Part shown: positions 18,644-31,440 of the stretch, one piece after another
Layout of the letters: each line of letters starts with the position of its first letter
How positions within the stretch are numbered: the stretch's first letter is position 1
Assembly (NCBI GenBank): GCA_014529385.2
Contig: CM043947.1
Location: 131,525,891 to 131,585,890 of the forward strand
Origin: Adiantum capillus-veneris
Taxonomy: Eukaryota > Streptophyta > Polypodiopsida > Polypodiales > Pteridaceae
Length of the DNA stretch: 60,000 nucleotides
Direction of reading: 5' to 3'
Notes under the pieces: generated by a model
The model's database searches: none
What the model was told of the DNA's origin: nothing
The model's input: the letters and a program-made list of their open reading frames with translations, nothing else
Made by a program: the position numbers and the translations under genes

Positions 18644-19706
18644 AGTAGATTCAACCCTCTCTAGACACACACAATCCCCAAGACAGTGCAAGGAAGTGTT
18701 GCTGCTAGAGTGAATTTTTGTGAAGCCTTTTCTACATCACATAGTACACAAAGGAGATCTTAACCAAGGGTAATCAAATTATGTTTATGCTAATCCTATT
18801 TCTCCATAGACTCTTTTCTCTAGAGAATTCCTATGTTGAGCCTAATTATGCTAGCTGGCTACATCATTAACAATATATTCTCTATTATAATCCATGTGAA
18901 GTATTGTCAATGGTTTTCATTTGTTGATTGTAGTTTCATTATTGGATTAAGGAGCAGCTTGCTTCTTAAGTATATTTAAATTTTCTTAATTGAGCATAAG
19001 TTTATGCACATAATTATCATTACTAGTTAAGTATGTCGTGCATAATTATGATTGTAAAGCTCTTTCACCTATGATTCTCTAAGATATGGCGAATATTTTT
19101 CTCTTTGTTATGCACCCAAATTGAAGTATAATTAAGGTGATAAAATCTTGATTTAACCATGAAATTAGGGTAAAATTATGAGAATTCTTGCATACTAAAA
19201 GATGCACAATTAGAGTCTTGTTTTGCACTAGTAAATTATGCATGATAAGTTAATTATCTATTACAGTTGGTATTTGCACAGTTATAGTCTATCATTGTGT
19301 GTTACGTAGGTGCATCTAGTTAGCGCATTAATCTTGATCTCATATTGCATATGGAAGTAGTTTTGGTTATGATAATCTTAGGGTGAGTTTATGAGTAATT
19401 AGGGTATAATCATCTCGTTGTATTCTTGAGTTAGCTTGCACACTTATAGTTGTGAAAGCTTTGTAAATTAGTCTAGAATTAAGTATAAGATTAAGGCTAT
19501 CCTTGTCAAGTTTTGTCATTGGTTGTTGTGGAATTTTTTTTGTACCACACATAGTCTCTTCATTTTTACAAAAGAACTAATCTTAGTAGTGAGAAATGGC
19601 TCCCAAAAGAACTCGGTTTGGTGGTGCTAACGACCGCGAGGTGAAAACTAGCAACATGGTGACCAACGGTAAAGCACCAATGAGAGAGGGAAATCCGCCC
19701 ATCTCA

Positions 19707-22520
19707 TGAAGAGGAGGAAATTCATGAGGTAGGGTGGATTTTATTTTGTACCTTATATAGCATTGCATTACGATAACTTAAGGAATGTCTTAACTTCCCT
19801 GAAATATTGAGGCGGTCCGGGGCGGGCAACAAGAAGAGCGGCCTCTAAACACCCTTCGAGGCTCCCGTGCTGCTCAATTGGGGCTGGGGCAAACACAATA
19901 AGAGACAACAACAACCCACAGCCAGAAACCAAAGAAGAAAAGGGGCACCACCTAGTTGTAGATGCGAACTAGGACGCACATGATATCTCCTTGTACTCAA
20001 ACGCACAAAGAGAGGGGAATGCAAGATAGCCACACACACCAAACACAAACATTCACCACGCCAGAGAGAGGTAAAGAGCACAAATCAACTTGAGCAACTC
20101 AGTCTTAGCCTTAAAGACTAGATGCACACAAAGCTTGATGAGAAATAGAGGGACAACACAAAACTTGACCTTGTTGCCAATACACAAATTGTCTTAGGGT
20201 CACAGGAGCCCTCTCACCGAGCACCCTCTTACAATTTACCTTTTAGGCAAACAATTTAACAAGCCCTCAAACCACCAAGCATGAAATGGCACAACAAACT
20301 TCAAGGACAATATACCTTCAACCACCTGATGAGCCAACTTATCAAGTCAATTTGGAGAGAAGAGTCGTAGTTGCAGCATACAATTGCACCCAAAACTATG
20401 AATCTTATTTATGGACAAGAGTAAGCTACAAGTGTCATTGCAGAGTATAGTATCACTTCACTCCTCTAGATGGCATAACTAACTTCAAGCTTCTCCATGC
20501 ACCTATGTGTAGTGATGGAATAGAGCACTCACAATGCACACACTCTACACAACTAGGCTTGAAGAGTGGTGTGTTATGTGTTGAGAATGGTGTGGTGTAG
20601 TGTGATCATGTGATAATTTACAAGGGAGAGAAGGGCTCTATTTATAGGTTTTAGAAACCCCGATTAAGATTAGGCCTAATCAAGTTTATTTGAAGAAATA
20701 AAAGATTATGCATATTTTATTTTTTTAAATGAGGGTGGGTCTCTCTTGTCCTTTGAGTCACATGGATGTGGGCTCAAGGGAAGAGAATTATTGAGGATGA
20801 AAGGAGAGAGGGATTGAGTGAATAATTTGGGAGTGCCTACTCTAGTAGAGGGTGCATTTTACAATAAGGTTAGTGGTTAGTATTTATCACTAAAAAATAT
20901 TTACAAAATCAGTCACCAAATGGTGCGATATATGATGAGAAAAGTTAGACAAGGGATGAGCTTGTAAAGAGAGGTTGAAGCTTTGGAGAAGTTGACATTC
21001 ACCTCTTTACAGCACGGAAGAAGAAGCAGCCAGCATGGCGAAGTAGTGCGTGTCGATGAAGGTATGTTATCTTCAAACCTTGGAAAAAGCCTTCATTTGC
21101 AGAGGTTATCCTTGGATTTTTGCTGATTTTTTGAAGTTCTTTACAAAGCTGAAGAGAGTATGGTAATATGGACATATATGTAGAGAGAAAGGGGGACACA
21201 TAGGGTGTAGAAATGGAGGATGAAGGCTATGGAGGTATGAGAGATGTGGCAATGGTGAAGAGGGTGAATTAGGACATGGGAGTTGCAGGTTTGGTAGTGG
21301 GAAGGACAGGGTGGAGTGTGTGTGAAAGAGGAAAATGATAAAGTGGAAGAGGGAGTGTGGCTGCATAGCATGGGCAAACTGGGGTCCACCAATAAAATCA
21401 TAGCTCACAGCTCGTAGCTCAAAAAAATATGAAAAAAGTTGAGGTGAAAGTTCAGCTCACGAGCTACAACTTTTGTTTGTATCACCTTTTCAAATTCGGG
21501 GAGCATGTGATCTTTAAAAATTCAGCAAAACCGACTTTTTTTTCCACTGCACAAGGTCCTTGTGAGGTCCTTCTTTGGATGATTCTTTTGAATACCTCCA
21601 AGAGTGAGCTCCCCATGGTGCATACATGCATTCCACATACCCTTGACCTTATTTGGTAGGTCTATAATTGAAGATATTATTGAGATCATGATATAAGTGA
21701 ATAGTGCAACTAAGAAAATCAAATATTGAGGGGTCTAAAAAAATATGTATATGTCAAATATAAATAATATAGGTGGAAAATATAAATAATATAAATAATA
21801 TAGGGGTCAAAATAAATCTCTCTCATTATAAGTCTACCATAAAAAGATGAATATTTTTTGTGGTCTAATTTATGAGAGTAATAAAGAATAGATGTAGGAA
21901 GGAAAAAATCACAATAGTGAAAAAATATACACATAAATAGAACTAGTTTTTTTGGATTTTTGTTAGGATGGAGTTACACCAAAAATAAGAGAAGCTTGCA
22001 TGAAATTATTTTTATATGGAATAAAGAGTATGCAAAATGGTAAGAAAAAATATGGTAATGGTGAGTCAATGTACATAGCATAAATAACACACCATAGGTA
22101 GAAATATTTAAATAAATATCAAAATAATTATGAAAAATCCTTTTATTTAGGCCCTATATACAATGAAATATTTACACACAAATGGACCATAATATATTTT
22201 ATTTTTTTGATTTTATTTAGTTTTTTGGCTCAACTAACCCAGTGACTAGCTAATTGAGGGTTTTTTAAGAAAATATGGAGAAAGTCCCCTAACTCACACA
22301 CGCCTATGTATAGCGAAATGGTAGGGATAACCAAAATGTTTGAGTGATTTGATAGGGTGAGGTAGCTTACTATGGCAATTATGGAAAGCCAAAAAATGGC
22401 TATCAATATATTGGAAATCCAACTGAGACAATGGCATAAGTACTTTAATGATTTTATCTAAATTTAAATTTAAATTTAAATAGGAAAGAAATGCTTTATG
22501 GAAAGACTTCTTTGAGGTAG
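19707..22520. other. Unassigned DNA between the E-family LTR and element D
   Basis: The gag-like frame of the E repeat may continue to about 19760 after a frameshift (EEEIHEVGW). From 19800 the sequence is unlike its neighbours. A minus-strand CTATAAATAG box lies at 20638-20647, but no clear open frame follows it. AT-rich stretches with TAAATAATA words lie at 21750-21820. A TTTAAA array lies at about 22456-22481. It may be internal sequence of E or one or more decayed elements. Confidence 0.35.
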
Positions 22521-22525
22521 GAAAG
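22521..22525. repeat. Target site duplication of D, left copy
   Basis: GAAAG, matched by 31436-31440 at the other end. Confidence 0.85.
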
Positions 22526-24117
22526 TGTAACATTTAATGGCCTAATAACTTATGTGTAGCGGAAATTAGCATGAACATAGTGGGCATTTCATCAGAATAG
22601 ATTACTAATGAGAATTACAAGAGTGCTTGGGTGGAGAGAGCAACAAAAAGCATAACATCTAGTTAGATAGCATCGACAATACTTTCAAAAGAGAGAGAAA
22701 TTAAGCTATTGACAACAGTTGAGGACCGGATTTTCATGGAGCCGGTCCCCCCTCCAAAAGGCTTTGTATTATGGTTTCTCCCATCAAGAGAGACATTGTA
22801 CAATACAATTCTTTGTGTTCCTTCAAGACTAGTTAGTGCAATGAAGATGGAAACTTCATGCACTAAGCAAAACACTTAACAAACACAACTTGAATTATCC
22901 CCGTTCTCAGACCCAAGACCTCACACACCTTCGAAGATGGTGAGAGCTAGCAGGGTATGAGAGTAGATTGAGAGGAAGAAGGAGTATCTTACGAGAAAGA
23001 TGTACATCTCCTCACATAATCACTCATATTAGCATAGCTTAGCTTAGTAATTAGCTTGGTAGAGGAGATGAGCATGCATTGAAGCTTGGCTCTTGGTTGG
23101 ATTTGCATCCACACTGCCAAGAGAGTGTCGATGTAGGCTTCTATCTCACAAGCTTGGAGTAGGTGATGAGCTCTCCATTAAAGCTTGGGAGGAGATAGAG
23201 TATTCTTTCTTCACACATGGTCAAGTGTGAGTGTGTGTGTGAGAATGCCAAGCAAAAATCAGCCCCCTCTCTCTCTCTTGGGCGAGCCCTTCCTGCTAAA
23301 TTCGTCTGGCTTTTGCCTCATTGGACCTCCCCAAGTCAAGACAATGGGTGTTAAGCAGCATAAGTGATAGCCTTCTGACATGTGTCCCCCTTTCCCCTTT
23401 TGTGAGAGCTTTAGGTAATTCAATAATTAAACTAAACTCTCATTGGACCCCTTTGCCTCCTGGCCAATAGGAATCAGGCAAGCCATTGGGCTCCTGAATG
23501 CTCATTGGACCCCTTGGGAGACTGCCCAATAGTCTTCTAGGAGACTTAATTCTCATTGGTTTCTTTTATTAAATGTTTTTAAATTAATTAAACTAGATTT
23601 ACTCTAGCTTAATTCTCATTGGTCCACTTCAAGGGTCATCCAATAGAAATTGGGCACACCTTGTGGGCATCTGGCCTAGGGAGCTGACATGTGTCCCTCA
23701 TTCCCTTTGTGTAAATGGAGCCTGTGTGTGTGTGTGGCTTTCTCTCTCATCCCCTACCTTTAGGGCTCGCCCCCTCCCATGTAGGGATGTGCAAAGACTT
23801 TTAGGGCACACACAAAGCATCCAATTTTCCCTAGGGTTGACCTTTTGGACACAACCTTTGAATTTTGGAACCTTAGCATTTTGGAAGTCTTAATGGGCTG
23901 AACCTTAGGGTCTTTTTAGCCCATTGTTGCACATGGCTCTTTTGCAGATGGCCCCCCCATTTGGATCCCTATTTTCCCTCCTTTGGATCCCTAGTGTGGC
24001 CGGTCTGCTAGCTTAACCAATATTCTAGTTTTTTCTCCCCTGGTACCTCCCCACATTAAATGATCAGTTTAATATGAGAAAATCATTTAGGAGAATTAGA
24101 TATTGATTATTGTGACA
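22526..24117 (-). mobile_element. 3' LTR of element D
   Basis: 1592 bp, starting TGTAACATTT and ending TGTGACA in plus coordinates, so it has the usual TG...CA ends. It has a cluster of CCAAT/ATTGG words (about 23310-23660). It also has an internal partial duplication: CTGACATGTGTCCC occurs at about 23376 and 23684. The other LTR is at 29839-31435. Confidence 0.92.
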
Positions 24118-24130
24118 TTACCTCTCTCTT
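24118..24130 (-). promoter_or_regulatory. Polypurine tract of element D
   Basis: On the minus strand AAGAGAGAGG lies directly inside the 3' LTR, the expected position for the plus-strand DNA primer. Confidence 0.7.
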
Positions 24131-24473
24131 GAAATCATAGTCGTCCTCGACTATGGTGTAGAGAAGATAAAACATATTCATGAGTCCTTTTCTTAGCGGG
24201 TAGAGGATCCCTATGTTACCCTACGACATCATTCCACAATGGATGACTAGTCCATTTGGCACTTGAGAGCCTGATGCTGCCGCAAGCATGCCTGCACATT
24301 AGTCCTATCAGTCTTCCATAGTAGAGTGATAAGCTCTACTTGGTGTTTGGGAGACGTCGTCTCCGCAAACTTGATCTAAGCATGCATACTACTTCATTTT
24401 TGTGCACAAATAAAGAAAAAGAGAGTCTTATAAGACAAAAATTTTGTTCATTTTTAACATTTTGTATATTTGC

Positions 24474-26786
24474 TTACTCTTGGGAAGCATTGTAAGCATT
24501 GACAAGGTTTAGGTTATCCTTTAATTGTATAGCTTGCATCCATCTAGCATCTTCAAAAGGATAATTCTTAAACTTAATAAGATATTGTCGGATAGTCTTA
24601 CCGCCTCTTAATACCTTGTCTTCATGTCGGAGAATAGACTCGGGCTGCAGCACCTCCTCTTGGTCCTCGATCTCCGGTGGGTCTTCAATAGTTGGTTCTT
24701 GAGGTGGCTCTCCTTTGTAAGGCTTTAATAGGCTCACATGAAAAGCATTGTGTATGAGCCAATGATTGGGCAACTTAAGTTGATAGTCCATGTCATTGAT
24801 TGGCCTAAGAATCTGGAAGGGACCATAGTACCTTTTTGCTAGTTTAGCATAGTAATTTTGGTGGCCCGTAGGATTCTTGCCCGTCGTGTGCCTTAATCGA
24901 GCCTTGGGAAACTTTAACAAGACCCAATCGTTTTCTTTAAAGGCTTGGGCTCTTCTGTGCTTGTCAGCAGCAGCCTTTTGCCTTTGCTGTGAGATAGAGA
25001 TAGCATCCTTAATCTTTTGGAAAGATTCTTGTAGGTCTCGGCTATACTCATCTACAGCAAAGATCTTCCCATGTACCTTAAGTAGCAAGGGACTTTTTGA
25101 TCTTCCCTCAATTACCTCGAAAGGTGCTTTTCCCGTGGAAGTATGTACAGTGTTATTGTAAGCATACTCCACTAAGGGTAAGTACTTCTCCCATTGGGAT
25201 CTTTGATCTACTTCCGTTACATAGGCTTTTAGTAGATTGAGAATTGTTAGGTTAGCTATTTCACTTTGGCCATCCGTTTGTGGATGATAGGCTGAAGAGA
25301 AATTTAGCCTTGTCCCTAAATTCTCAAAGAGACCCTTCCAAAAATTACTGGTCATTCTAAGATCTCTATCCGACACTATGGACATTGGAAAGCCATGGTA
25401 TTTGAAAATTTGTGAAATGAAGAGGGTTTCCATTTGATGGGCTTTGATAGTCTTTTTGACAGGTATAAAATGAGCTTGTTTACTGAACCTGCCTACTATC
25501 GTCCATATTACCGTATTCCCATGGATAGACTTAGGAAATCCAAAGATAAAATCCATGGATATGCTCTCCCATGGTGAATTAGGGATTGGCAAGGGTTGAA
25601 GCAATCCAGGTTGCTTCCCTCTATCAAATTTTGTCTTTTGACATACCACACATTTGGAAACATACTCTTGTGTGTTCACTTTCATGGTAGGCCAATAGAA
25701 ATATGTTTCAATTCCCTTTAAGGTAGACTGAATCCCTCTATGCCCCGCATACGGGGGAGCATGAGATTCATACATTACTTTCTCACGCAGGGAGTTAGTA
25801 ACGCATAGTCTATTGCCATAGAGAAGATAACCATCTTGTAAAGTAAATGGTTCTTCTTTCTTACCTAATGTAAGGGCTGAAATCACATCTCTAAAATCGG
25901 GATCAATACAATACTCATCTATCATTGAAGATAGATCATTGTGAGTTGCTATGGAAACCGCATTTACTCTCGATCGTCTTGAGAGTGCATCGGCTACTTG
26001 ATTATGCTTGCCAGCAATGTGAGCAATATGAAAATTAAATTGAGAAAGGAAATTTTCCCACCTCATTTGTTTGTCGGAGAGCTTGGTCTGCGTCATGAAG
26101 TACTTAAGACTTTGGTGATCCGTTCGCAGAATGAAAGGATTCCCCAATAAATAGTGCTTCCATGAGTCTAAAGCATGTAGAACTGCAAGGAGTTCCTTTT
26201 CGTATATGCCTAGAGCTTGCTCAACAGGGTCGAGCCTTCGGCTCTCATAGCCTATGGCGTGCCCTTCTTGGAGCAAAACAACTCCAAGGCAATCACCACA
26301 AGCATCACATTGGACCTCAAATGGTTTTGAGAGATCCGGTAGTGTAAGCACAGGTTGAGAGATAAGCTTTTCGAAAGCATTGTTCTCCTTAGCAGACCAT
26401 GTATACCTAACCCTTTTCTTTGTTAGGTCATGTAATGGTCCCGCAATTTGTGAGAACTTTTCTATGAAGCGTCTATAGTATGCACACATACCTATAAAGC
26501 TTCTTAGTTCATGAAGATTCCTTGGTTTAGGCCATCCTTTTATTACCTCTAACTTGGATGGATCCATTTGGATGCCATCTTGAGAGATAATGTGACCTAA
26601 ATACTGAATCTCTTGCAAGAAAAATTCACTTTTCTTTCGATTAACATAAAGTTTATTCTCTCTTAAAACTTGAAATATTACCTGGAGATGTTGCTTGTGT
26701 TCCTCCAATGAATTAGAGTAGATAATAATATCATCAAAGAACACTCCAGTGAAGGTTCGATGAGGCCTGAACAGCTTCTCCATCAA
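24474..26786 (-). CDS. Pol C-terminal part of element D: RT, RNase H, integrase, chromodomain
   Basis: 770 codons. It carries the second half of the RT with the catalytic FFDDIIIYS near residue 17, then YLGHIIS and [16 protein letters not shown]. RNase H follows ([37 protein letters not shown]). The integrase has its HHCC zinc finger (HAPPYAGH...CVVC near residue 350), a D-D-E core ([19 protein letters not shown]) and the [12 protein letters not shown] tail. A chromodomain-like end has [12 protein letters not shown] and [16 protein letters not shown]. These enzymes copy the element's RNA and insert the DNA, and the chromodomain would steer insertion to marked chromatin. The frame overlaps the upstream ORF by four bases, and the RT domain is split between the two, so one apparent 1-bp deletion has broken a single polyprotein. 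No internal stop is present. Confidence 0.93.
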   Translation of the reverse strand: MMEKLFRPHRTFTGVFFDDIIIYSNSLEEHKQHLQVIFQVLRENKLYVNRKKSEFFLQEIQYLGHIISQDGIQMDPSKLEVIKGWPKPRNLHELRSFIGMCAYYRRFIEKFSQIAGPLHDLTKKRVRYTWSAKENNAFEKLISQPVLTLPDLSKPFEVQCDACGDCLGVVLLQEGHAIGYESRRLDPVEQALGIYEKELLAVLHALDSWKHYLLGNPFILRTDHQSLKYFMTQTKLSDKQMRWENFLSQFNFHIAHIAGKHNQVADALSRRSRVNAVSIATHNDLSSMIDEYCIDPDFRDVISALTLGKKEEPFTLQDGYLLYGNRLCVTNSLREKVMYESHAPPYAGHRGIQSTLKGIETYFYWPTMKVNTQEYVSKCVVCQKTKFDRGKQPGLLQPLPIPNSPWESISMDFIFGFPKSIHGNTVIWTIVGRFSKQAHFIPVKKTIKAHQMETLFISQIFKYHGFPMSIVSDRDLRMTSNFWKGLFENLGTRLNFSSAYHPQTDGQSEIANLTILNLLKAYVTEVDQRSQWEKYLPLVEYAYNNTVHTSTGKAPFEVIEGRSKSPLLLKVHGKIFAVDEYSRDLQESFQKIKDAISISQQRQKAAADKHRRAQAFKENDWVLLKFPKARLRHTTGKNPTGHQNYYAKLAKRYYGPFQILRPINDMDYQLKLPNHWLIHNAFHVSLLKPYKGEPPQEPTIEDPPEIEDQEEVLQPESILRHEDKVLRGGKTIRQYLIKFKNYPFEDARWMQAIQLKDNLNLVNAYNASQE

Positions 26787-29020
26787 GCGGTTGAATGTGC
26801 TGGTGCATTGGTCAAGCCAAAAGGCATGACAATGTATTCGTAAAGACCAAATGTAGTGCGAAACGCGGTCTTTACAATGTCTTGATCAACTATCCTTATT
26901 TGATGATAGCCACTCTTTAGGTCAATCCTACTGAAGTAGGTCAATCCTTGTAGCTTATCAAATAGGTCTTCTACCTGTGGAACGGGAAACCTATTCTTGA
27001 TAGTGATCCTATTTAGTGCTCTATAGTCGACACACATACGATATGTGCCGTCTTTCTTTTGCACTAATAGCACAGGTGAGCAAAATGGAGATGAGCTAGG
27101 CCTAACCATGCCCTTCTCAACTAACTCATGCACTTGCCGCATAATCTCCTCTTGTTGAGCTTGAGAAACTCTATAAGGAGGTTTATTAGGCGGTGAACTT
27201 CCTGGAAGAAGTTCAATTGCATGGTCATCATTACCTCGTTTAGGAGGTAACTCACAAGGGATGCCGTCAATAAAAACATCTTGAAACCCCTTGAGAAAAT
27301 TGGATAACTCTAATTCCTTTTCGTTGCTTTTATTTTCGTTTGTTAAAGCATTAGGTTCATTTTGAGAATCTTTAACAAAAATCATGTACACGGAAATAGA
27401 GCTCTTTATTGACTTGTTGAAAGCTGGTGTATGTACAATGGGGATGGTGTTACCCATTTCCTTAGCATCTATATACATGTCTTTTTCCCTGAACTTAAAG
27501 GAGATTCTCCTTTCAGGAAATTTAACATCGACAGCCAGGCGGTCAAACCATGGTGCCCCTAGGATTACATCCTCATGCTTGAGAGGAGAGATAAAGAAGT
27601 CCTCTTTGTCCACATAGCCTTGGGCATGAAGCCTCAATTTCTCAATTAAGGGAGTGACTGAAGCTTCTTGCCCCTTGAAGGCACTGTCTGCGGGTAGGAC
27701 ATCTCCCATCTCGTAGGATTGTATGCCTAGCTTGGTGTCTAACTCCATAGATATAAAATTGTGAGTAGAACCAGGGTCAAAGAGAATAAAAGCATCATGT
27801 TCTCTTACCTTTCCCCAAGCATGGCATAGAGGAGATCCTTTGTGTTGAGTTTGGTGAGTCTCCTCCTCTTGGATTTCAACCAAGGAAGCTCTAGGAGGAT
27901 CTTGGCGGTTGTTCTTTTGGGGACAAGCGCGGTACGCATGCCCTTGTTCACCACACTTGAAACACCGGTTATCTTTACGATAATGATCAAGCTCTTCAGG
28001 AGAGAGTTTATTCTTACCTTTATAAACTCCCTTCTCTTTAGCTTTGTTGAAATTTCCCTTAGGAGACTTTTGGACATTGTCCTTCCCCTTAGGCTCATTG
28101 GAACCCTTGTTTTCCGGGGGTTTATTATTTCTTTTAACCCCCGTTTGGAAATTGATTCGAGAGGCCACCATAGTATGGTGTATTACCGCTGATATGGTGC
28201 GTGGCCTTTGGGAGTTGACATACTCCGCCGTTTCTTCGGTTAAGCCCGCACAAAATTGTTGCTTTTGCTCTCCAAAATCCAACCTTTTGAAGACAGTGGC
28301 TTTGAGTTGTAGGTCCCAAAACTTGTCTACATATTTGTGGATGGATTCATTGGGAGAGAGCTTTAACCTTCGCCATTCGGTGAGTACTTTGTCTTTGGCA
28401 TCGGTGGCAAAAAATTGCTTCATAATGAAAGCTCTTAAAGCCTTCCATGTTCGTGGAGCTTCACCGTTGGCTCGTAGGCTAGACCACCATTGTCTGGCAG
28501 ACTTTTGAAAGTGCATAGCTACATGGCGTAGGTTAGAGGACTCCGTGAAGCCCTCATCTCCAAACGCTGCATCGAATTGCTGGATAAAGGCCAAGACTTT
28601 GTCCGTAGCACCAAAGGTACCATCATAGGTAAGGAAAGAGATGCTCTTCCCTCCCTCTTTGAATTTCTTCAGCTTGGACGACCTCTTCCATGCGGCATAG
28701 GATTTCCTATGGCCTCTTCTTTTTGATGGTTCAAAGGTTGCACCATCACTTTCTTCAGAGGGTGAAGAATTTGAAGAAGGTGGAGAAGAGGGTGACCTCT
28801 TTCTCGCCTTTTTCTTGTCTTGATCTTTGTCATCTTCACCATAGCTTTCATAAGAGGAAGAGGATGAAGAAGATGGAGAGGAGGGTGTCCTCTTTCTCGC
28901 CTTTTTCTTCTCTTGCTTTTTATCATCCCTCTTTGAATTGTGGTGGGGAGAAGAATATGATGGTCTTCTCCGCTTTGGTGGTGATGGAGAGCGTTTAGCC
29001 CGCCGTCTTTGTGGAGCCAT
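26783..29020 (-). CDS. Gag-protease-RT N-terminal part of element D
   Basis: 745 codons from ATG at 29020. Residues 1-115 form a Ser/Arg/Lys-rich tail holding two versions of KKKARKR(T/S)PSSP. The Gag core follows ([42 protein letters not shown]). A zinc knuckle [14 protein letters not shown] lies at about residues 353-366 and should bind the genomic RNA. The aspartic protease has [11 protein letters not shown] near residue 414 and ILGAPWFD further on. The N-terminal half of the RT has [31 protein letters not shown] and [10 protein letters not shown], where the frame breaks. The start was chosen as the first ATG of the long frame, with a leader of about 0.8 kb before it. The basic tail is not part of the usual Gag core and may help nuclear entry or nucleic-acid binding. 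Confidence 0.93.
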   Translation of the reverse strand: MAPQRRRAKRSPSPPKRRRPSYSSPHHNSKRDDKKQEKKKARKRTPSSPSSSSSSSYESYGEDDKDQDKKKARKRSPSSPPSSNSSPSEESDGATFEPSKRRGHRKSYAAWKRSSKLKKFKEGGKSISFLTYDGTFGATDKVLAFIQQFDAAFGDEGFTESSNLRHVAMHFQKSARQWWSSLRANGEAPRTWKALRAFIMKQFFATDAKDKVLTEWRRLKLSPNESIHKYVDKFWDLQLKATVFKRLDFGEQKQQFCAGLTEETAEYVNSQRPRTISAVIHHTMVASRINFQTGVKRNNKPPENKGSNEPKGKDNVQKSPKGNFNKAKEKGVYKGKNKLSPEELDHYRKDNRCFKCGEQGHAYRACPQKNNRQDPPRASLVEIQEEETHQTQHKGSPLCHAWGKVREHDAFILFDPGSTHNFISMELDTKLGIQSYEMGDVLPADSAFKGQEASVTPLIEKLRLHAQGYVDKEDFFISPLKHEDVILGAPWFDRLAVDVKFPERRISFKFREKDMYIDAKEMGNTIPIVHTPAFNKSIKSSISVYMIFVKDSQNEPNALTNENKSNEKELELSNFLKGFQDVFIDGIPCELPPKRGNDDHAIELLPGSSPPNKPPYRVSQAQQEEIMRQVHELVEKGMVRPSSSPFCSPVLLVQKKDGTYRMCVDYRALNRITIKNRFPVPQVEDLFDKLQGLTYFSRIDLKSGYHQIRIVDQDIVKTAFRTTFGLYEYIVMPFGLTNAPAHSTA

Positions 29021-29825
29021 CTCTGCCGAGGTGGCGGGAGATTCGCTTCTTTCTCGTTCCTTGAGTGGAGGGTCTTGAGTTCTCCTTTGGGAAGGAGATA
29101 CATCATCAAGAAGTAAATTTTTGAGCCCTTCATAAGGATTCTCTTCTTCTTCCCGAATCGGAGAGAGACCTCTTTTGGTAGTCTCACAAGGAGGCTTCCT
29201 AGGTGTTCTCTCGTCATGGTGATTAGCTTGAAGAATCCCGTGAGCACGGAGCTACCGTTGCACTTCACTTTGGAGAGATGGATTGCCCATGGCTTGTTGA
29301 AGCCTAGAAACAAGATAGTTAACAAGCATTGAAGCATCATTAGTAGCTTTCTCATGAGCAAAATCAAAGTTATCAACATTAATTTCACTCTCTTTACTAT
29401 TGTCAATCATTCTAACAACTTTTAGGTGTAAACTTTTTAGGTGTACTTTGGCACTTCAAGCCCTAGTTGCTACTCCTCTTTACCCCTTTAGAAAAAGCAC
29501 TCAAGCTATTGTACCCGCGGCTCGAATACCATTAATTGCAAGGAATAGAAGAGAGGGTCTTTCGACACCAAAACAGCACCGACTCCTGTCAAGCTTCTAA
29601 TAGCTCAATAGTGGTTAAGCCGTAGGCAAGCCGTAGGCAAGCCCCGTAGGACTCCACTATTAAGACCATAGCTCTCGACGGTGATGCCCCGTTAACTGCA
29701 CGAAGGCAGGCGCACTGCAAGGCTAAAAAATCCCTATTCTACTTACTCACAGGCAATTAATAATACCAACCATTTGTAGCTAGCTTGAGGACCTCCCTTC
29801 TTGATGAAGAAAAGAGAAACCTTGA
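29021..29825 (-). other. Leader of element D
   Basis: About 0.8 kb between primer site and gag, with no convincing gene. The open frames overlapping its right part on both strands are shadows of the low-complexity gag tail. No palindrome array like that of G or H is seen. Confidence 0.6.
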
Positions 29826-29838
29826 GCTCTGATACCAA
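29826..29838 (-). promoter_or_regulatory. Primer binding site of element D (initiator Met tRNA)
   Basis: On the minus strand TTGGTATCAGAGC directly follows the LTR end, an exact match to the plant initiator-Met-tRNA site. Confidence 0.92.
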
Positions 29839-31435
29839 TGTAACATTTAATGGCTTAATAACTTATGTGTAGCGGAAATTAGCATGAACATAGTGGGCAT
29901 TTCATTAGAATAGATTCCTAATGAGAATTACAAGAGTGCTTGGGTGGAGAGAGCAACAAAAAGCATAACATCTAGTTAGATAGCATCGACAATACTTTCA
30001 AAAGAGAGAGAAATTAACCGATTGACAACAGTTGAGGACCGGATTTTCATGGAGCCGGTCCCCCCTCCAAAAGGCTTTGTATTATGGTTTCTCCCATCAA
30101 GAGAGACATTGTACAATACAATTCTTTGTGTTCCTTCAAGACTAGCTAGTGCAATGAAGATGGAAACTTCATGCACTAATCAAAACACTTAACAAACACA
30201 ACTTGAATTATCCCCGTTCTCAGACCCAAGACCTCACACACCTTCGAAGATGGTGAGAGCTAGCAGGGTATGAGAGTAGATTGAGAGGAAGAAGGAGTAT
30301 CTTACGAGAAAGATGTACATCTCCTCACATAATCACTCATATTAGCATAGCTTAGCTTAGTAATTAGCTTGGTAGAGGAGATGAGCATGCATTGAAGCTT
30401 GGCTCTTGGTTGGATTTGCATCCACACTGCCAAGAGAGTGTCGATGTAGGCTTCTATCTCACAAGCTTGGAGTAGGTGATGAGCTCTCCATTAAAGCTTG
30501 GGAGGAGATAGAGTATTCTTTCTTCACACATGGTCAAGTGTGAGTGTGTGTGTGAGAATGCCAAGCAAAAATCATCCCCCTCTCTCTCTCTCTTCGGCGA
30601 GCCCTTCCTGCTAAATTGGTCTGGCTTTTGCCTCATTGGACCTCCCCAAGTCAAGCCAATGAGTGTTAAGCAGCATAAGTGATAGCCTTCTGACATGTGT
30701 CCCCCTTTCCCCTTTTGTGAGAGCTTTAGGTAATTCAATAATTAAACTAAACTCTCATTGGACCCCTTTGCCTCCTGGCCAATAGGAATCAGGCAAGCCA
30801 TTGGGCTCCTGAATGCTCATTGGACCCCTTGGGAGACTGCCCAATAGTCTTCTAGGAGACTTAATTCTCATTGGTTTCTTTTATTAAATGTTTTTAAATT
30901 AATTAAACTAGATTTACTCTAGCTTAATTCTCATTGGTCCACTTCAAGGGTCATCCAATAGAAATTGGGCACACCTTGTGGGCATCTGGCCTAGGGAGCT
31001 GACATGTGTCCCTCATTCCCTTTGTGTAAAGGGAGCCTGTGTGTGTGTGTGTGTGGCTTTCTCTCTCATCCCCTACCTTTAGGGCTCGCCCCCTCCCATG
31101 TAGGGATGTGCAAAGACTTTTAGGGCACACACAAAGCATCCAATTTTCCCTAGGGTTGACCTTTTGGACACAACCTTTGAATTTTGGAACCTTAGCATTT
31201 TGGAAGTCTTAATGGGCTGAACCTTAGGGTCTTTTTAGCCCATTGTTGCACATGGCTCTTTTGCAGATGGCCCCCCCTTTGGATCCCTATTTTCCCTCCT
31301 TTGGATCCCTAATGTGGCCGGTCTGCTAGCTTAACCAATATTCTAGCTTTTTCTCCCCTGGTACCTCCCCACATTAAATGATCAGTTTAATATGAGAAAA
31401 TCATTTAGGAGAATTAGATATTGATTATTATGACA
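29839..31435 (-). mobile_element. 5' LTR of element D
   Basis: 1597 bp, near-identical to 22526-24117. The CCAAT/ATTGG cluster is conserved (about 30638-30970). The small length difference comes partly from TG and TC repeat tracts. It drives transcription leftward. Confidence 0.93.
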
Positions 31436-31440
31436 GAAAG
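31436..31440. repeat. Target site duplication of D, right copy
   Basis: GAAAG, directly after the 5' LTR, equal to 22521-22525. Confidence 0.85.

Larger units (their letters stand above)
22526..31435 (-). mobile_element. Element D: nearly intact Ty3/Gypsy chromovirus
   Basis: An 8.9-kb LTR retrotransposon with all standard parts in order on the minus strand: 5' LTR 29839-31435, primer site 29826-29838, a leader of about 0.8 kb, gag-protease-RT frame 29020-26783, RT-RNase H-integrase-chromodomain frame 26786-24474, polypurine tract near 24121-24130 and 3' LTR 22526-24117. Five-base target duplications GAAAG lie at 22521-22525 and 31436-31440. The two LTRs differ at only a small number of sites by eye, so insertion is recent compared with every other element here. 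A single apparent frameshift near 26785 splits the polyprotein. The chromodomain and Met-tRNA primer site point to the chromovirus branch. Confidence 0.93.

Noticed and set aside
20638-20647. Minus-strand TATA box as a host gene promoter
   Set aside because: CTATAAATAG is a good match, but no coding frame or exon follows on that strand; too weak to annotate as a gene.
28669-29406. 245-codon minus-strand frame overlapping D gag
   Set aside because: It is a shadow of the low-complexity Ser/Arg-rich gag start in another frame and has no family resemblance; the 745-codon frame carries the known motifs.
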